Under the pieces are notes generated by a model. That model was given only the letters and a program-made list of their open reading frames with translations, did no database searches and was not told where the DNA came from. Shown here one piece after another: positions 6,394 through 7,148 of a stretch of 7,148 nucleotides of DNA. Origin of the DNA: Planctomycetota bacterium (GTDB taxonomy: Bacteria; Planctomycetota; Planctomycetia; Pirellulales; Pirellulaceae); assembly GCA_019347795.1 (NCBI GenBank), contig JAHWKS010000270.1, positions 1 through 7,148 of the forward strand, written 5' to 3'. Position 1 is the stretch's first letter. Every line of letters begins with the position of its first letter. The position numbers and the translations under genes are program-made.

Positions 6394-7148
6394 ATGTTAC
6401 GACATTCTCGCTTGTTGGTGGTCGGCTGTCTCCTCGTCTCTTCCCCGACGGCCGCAGAGGAGTTCGACATTCTGATTCGCGGCGGCGCCGTCTTTGACGG
6501 GACCGGCGCCGCGGGGCGACAGGCCGACGTCGCGATTCGCGAGGACCGCATTGTGGCGGTGGGGGACCTTTCCGGCGATACGGCGAAGACGGTAATCGAC
6601 GCGGAGGGAATGGCGGTGGCGCCGGGCTTCATCAACATGCTCAGTTGGGCGCCGTACTCGCTCATGCACGACGGTCTCAGCCAGAGCGATATCCGCCAAG
6701 GGGTGACGCTGGAGGTGATGGGCGAAGGCTGGTCGATGGGCCCCTTGAACGAGGCGATGAAGCGGGACCTGGCGGAGGATCAGGGCGATCTGCCGTTTGC
6801 GGTCGCCTGGACATCGCTGGCGGAGTTTCTCCAGCACCTGGAGAAGAAGGGCGTCTCGTGCAACGTGGCATCGTTCGTGGGCGCCGCCACTGTGCGGATT
6901 CACGAGCTCGGCTACGCCGATCGCGCGCCGACAGATGAAGAACTCGCCCGCATGAAGGACCTCGTGCGGCGGGAGATGGAGCAGGGCGCCTTGGGCGTGG
7001 CCTCCGCGCTCATCTACGCCCCCGGATTTTACGCGGAAACCGAAGAGCTGATCAAACTGGCGAAGGCGGCCGCCGAGTATGATGGGCTGTATGTCTCGCA
7101 CCTCCGTAGCGAGGGAAATCGCCTGCTGGAGGCGGTGGATGAGTTCCT
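6394..7148 (+). CDS. Exported N-acyl-D-amino-acid deacylase (D-aminoacylase)-like amidohydrolase, partial (3' end beyond window)
   Basis: The frame is open from the ATG at 6394 to the window edge (251 complete codons, N-terminal half of a family usually near 500-570 residues). The start is supported by AAGGTGG 6 nt upstream and by a signal peptide (MLRHSRLLVVGCLLVSSPTAAEE, likely cleavage after TAA). VVGC at 9-12 resembles a lipobox but sits too early and is followed by more hydrophobic residues. Residues 24-80 are the small beta-sandwich and opening of an amidohydrolase barrel (DILIRGGAVFDGTG, then VAPGFI). Residues 201-251 match D-aminoacylases well (ASALIYAPGFYAETEELIKLA, then SHLRSEG with metal-ligand His 236). 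The N-terminal metal motif is absent: the expected D-x-H-x-H reads N81-M-L-S-W85, the usual GNCG reads GEGW, and the usual VGHGT reads VGAAT. It probably hydrolyses an amide or related bond outside the cytoplasm; the substrate is unknown. It is divergently transcribed from the CYTH gene. Confidence 0.88.
   Translation, partial: MLRHSRLLVVGCLLVSSPTAAEEFDILIRGGAVFDGTGAAGRQADVAIREDRIVAVGDLSGDTAKTVIDAEGMAVAPGFINMLSWAPYSLMHDGLSQSDIRQGVTLEVMGEGWSMGPLNEAMKRDLAEDQGDLPFAVAWTSLAEFLQHLEKKGVSCNVASFVGAATVRIHELGYADRAPTDEELARMKDLVRREMEQGALGVASALIYAPGFYAETEELIKLAKAAAEYDGLYVSHLRSEGNRLLEAVDEF

Noticed and set aside
6394..6432. Lipoprotein signal (VVGC) in the amidohydrolase
   Set aside because: The Cys is at residue 12, too early for a normal lipoprotein hydrophobic region, and the hydrophobic stretch continues after it. 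A standard signal peptide fits better.
6397..7101. Minus-strand open frame (234 codons) opposite the amidohydrolase gene
   Set aside because: The plus-strand frame has a ribosome binding site, signal peptide and family motifs. The minus-strand protein has none.

Overview
The window looks like a piece of a planctomycete chromosome, most likely from the Pirellulales. The base composition is GC-rich. The largest gene is a signal-peptide protein with a beta-propeller, HEAT repeats and a C-terminal CxxCH heme domain. This architecture (TIGR02604 plus TIGR02603, 'Pirellula/Verrucomicrobium type') is characteristic of Planctomycetes and Verrucomicrobia. A second exported propeller protein with an N-terminal LamG-like domain is also typical of these bacteria. 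Ribosome binding sites are weak on the minus strand, which is also common there.

Layout: three genes read leftward on the minus strand, in the order CYTH/class IV adenylate-cyclase-like protein (6297 to 5791), propeller-HEAT-cytochrome protein (5691 to 2383) and LamG-propeller protein (2233 to 149). The gaps between them are 99 and 149 bp. One gene reads rightward from 6394 and runs off the window end. It is an exported D-aminoacylase-like amidohydrolase, divergent from the CYTH gene across a 96-bp intergenic region. Positions 1-148, downstream of the last leftward gene, hold no gene. Their leftward transcript would be C-rich and G-poor, as at Rho-dependent terminators. No RNA genes, mobile elements, CRISPR arrays or gene-free stretches over 300 bp were seen.

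How the genes may work together (inference): the two propeller proteins both carry signal peptides and DxDGDG calcium-type loops, and both resemble soluble PQQ sugar dehydrogenases around a conserved His and Arg. The first has its own c-type heme domain as an electron outlet. The second has a carbohydrate-binding-like LamG domain and no heme. They could be an exported oxidation pair acting on sugars or polysaccharides, but substrate and cofactor cannot be read from sequence. The CYTH protein is probably cytoplasmic and may only be a neighbour. The amidohydrolase belongs to a variant group that lacks the usual N-terminal metal-binding HxH.

I found no clearly undescribed multi-gene system. The most notable points are the amidohydrolase's missing metal ligands, the apparently short C-terminus of the LamG-propeller protein, and a 7-nt complementarity linking the stop of the cytochrome gene to the start of the next gene.
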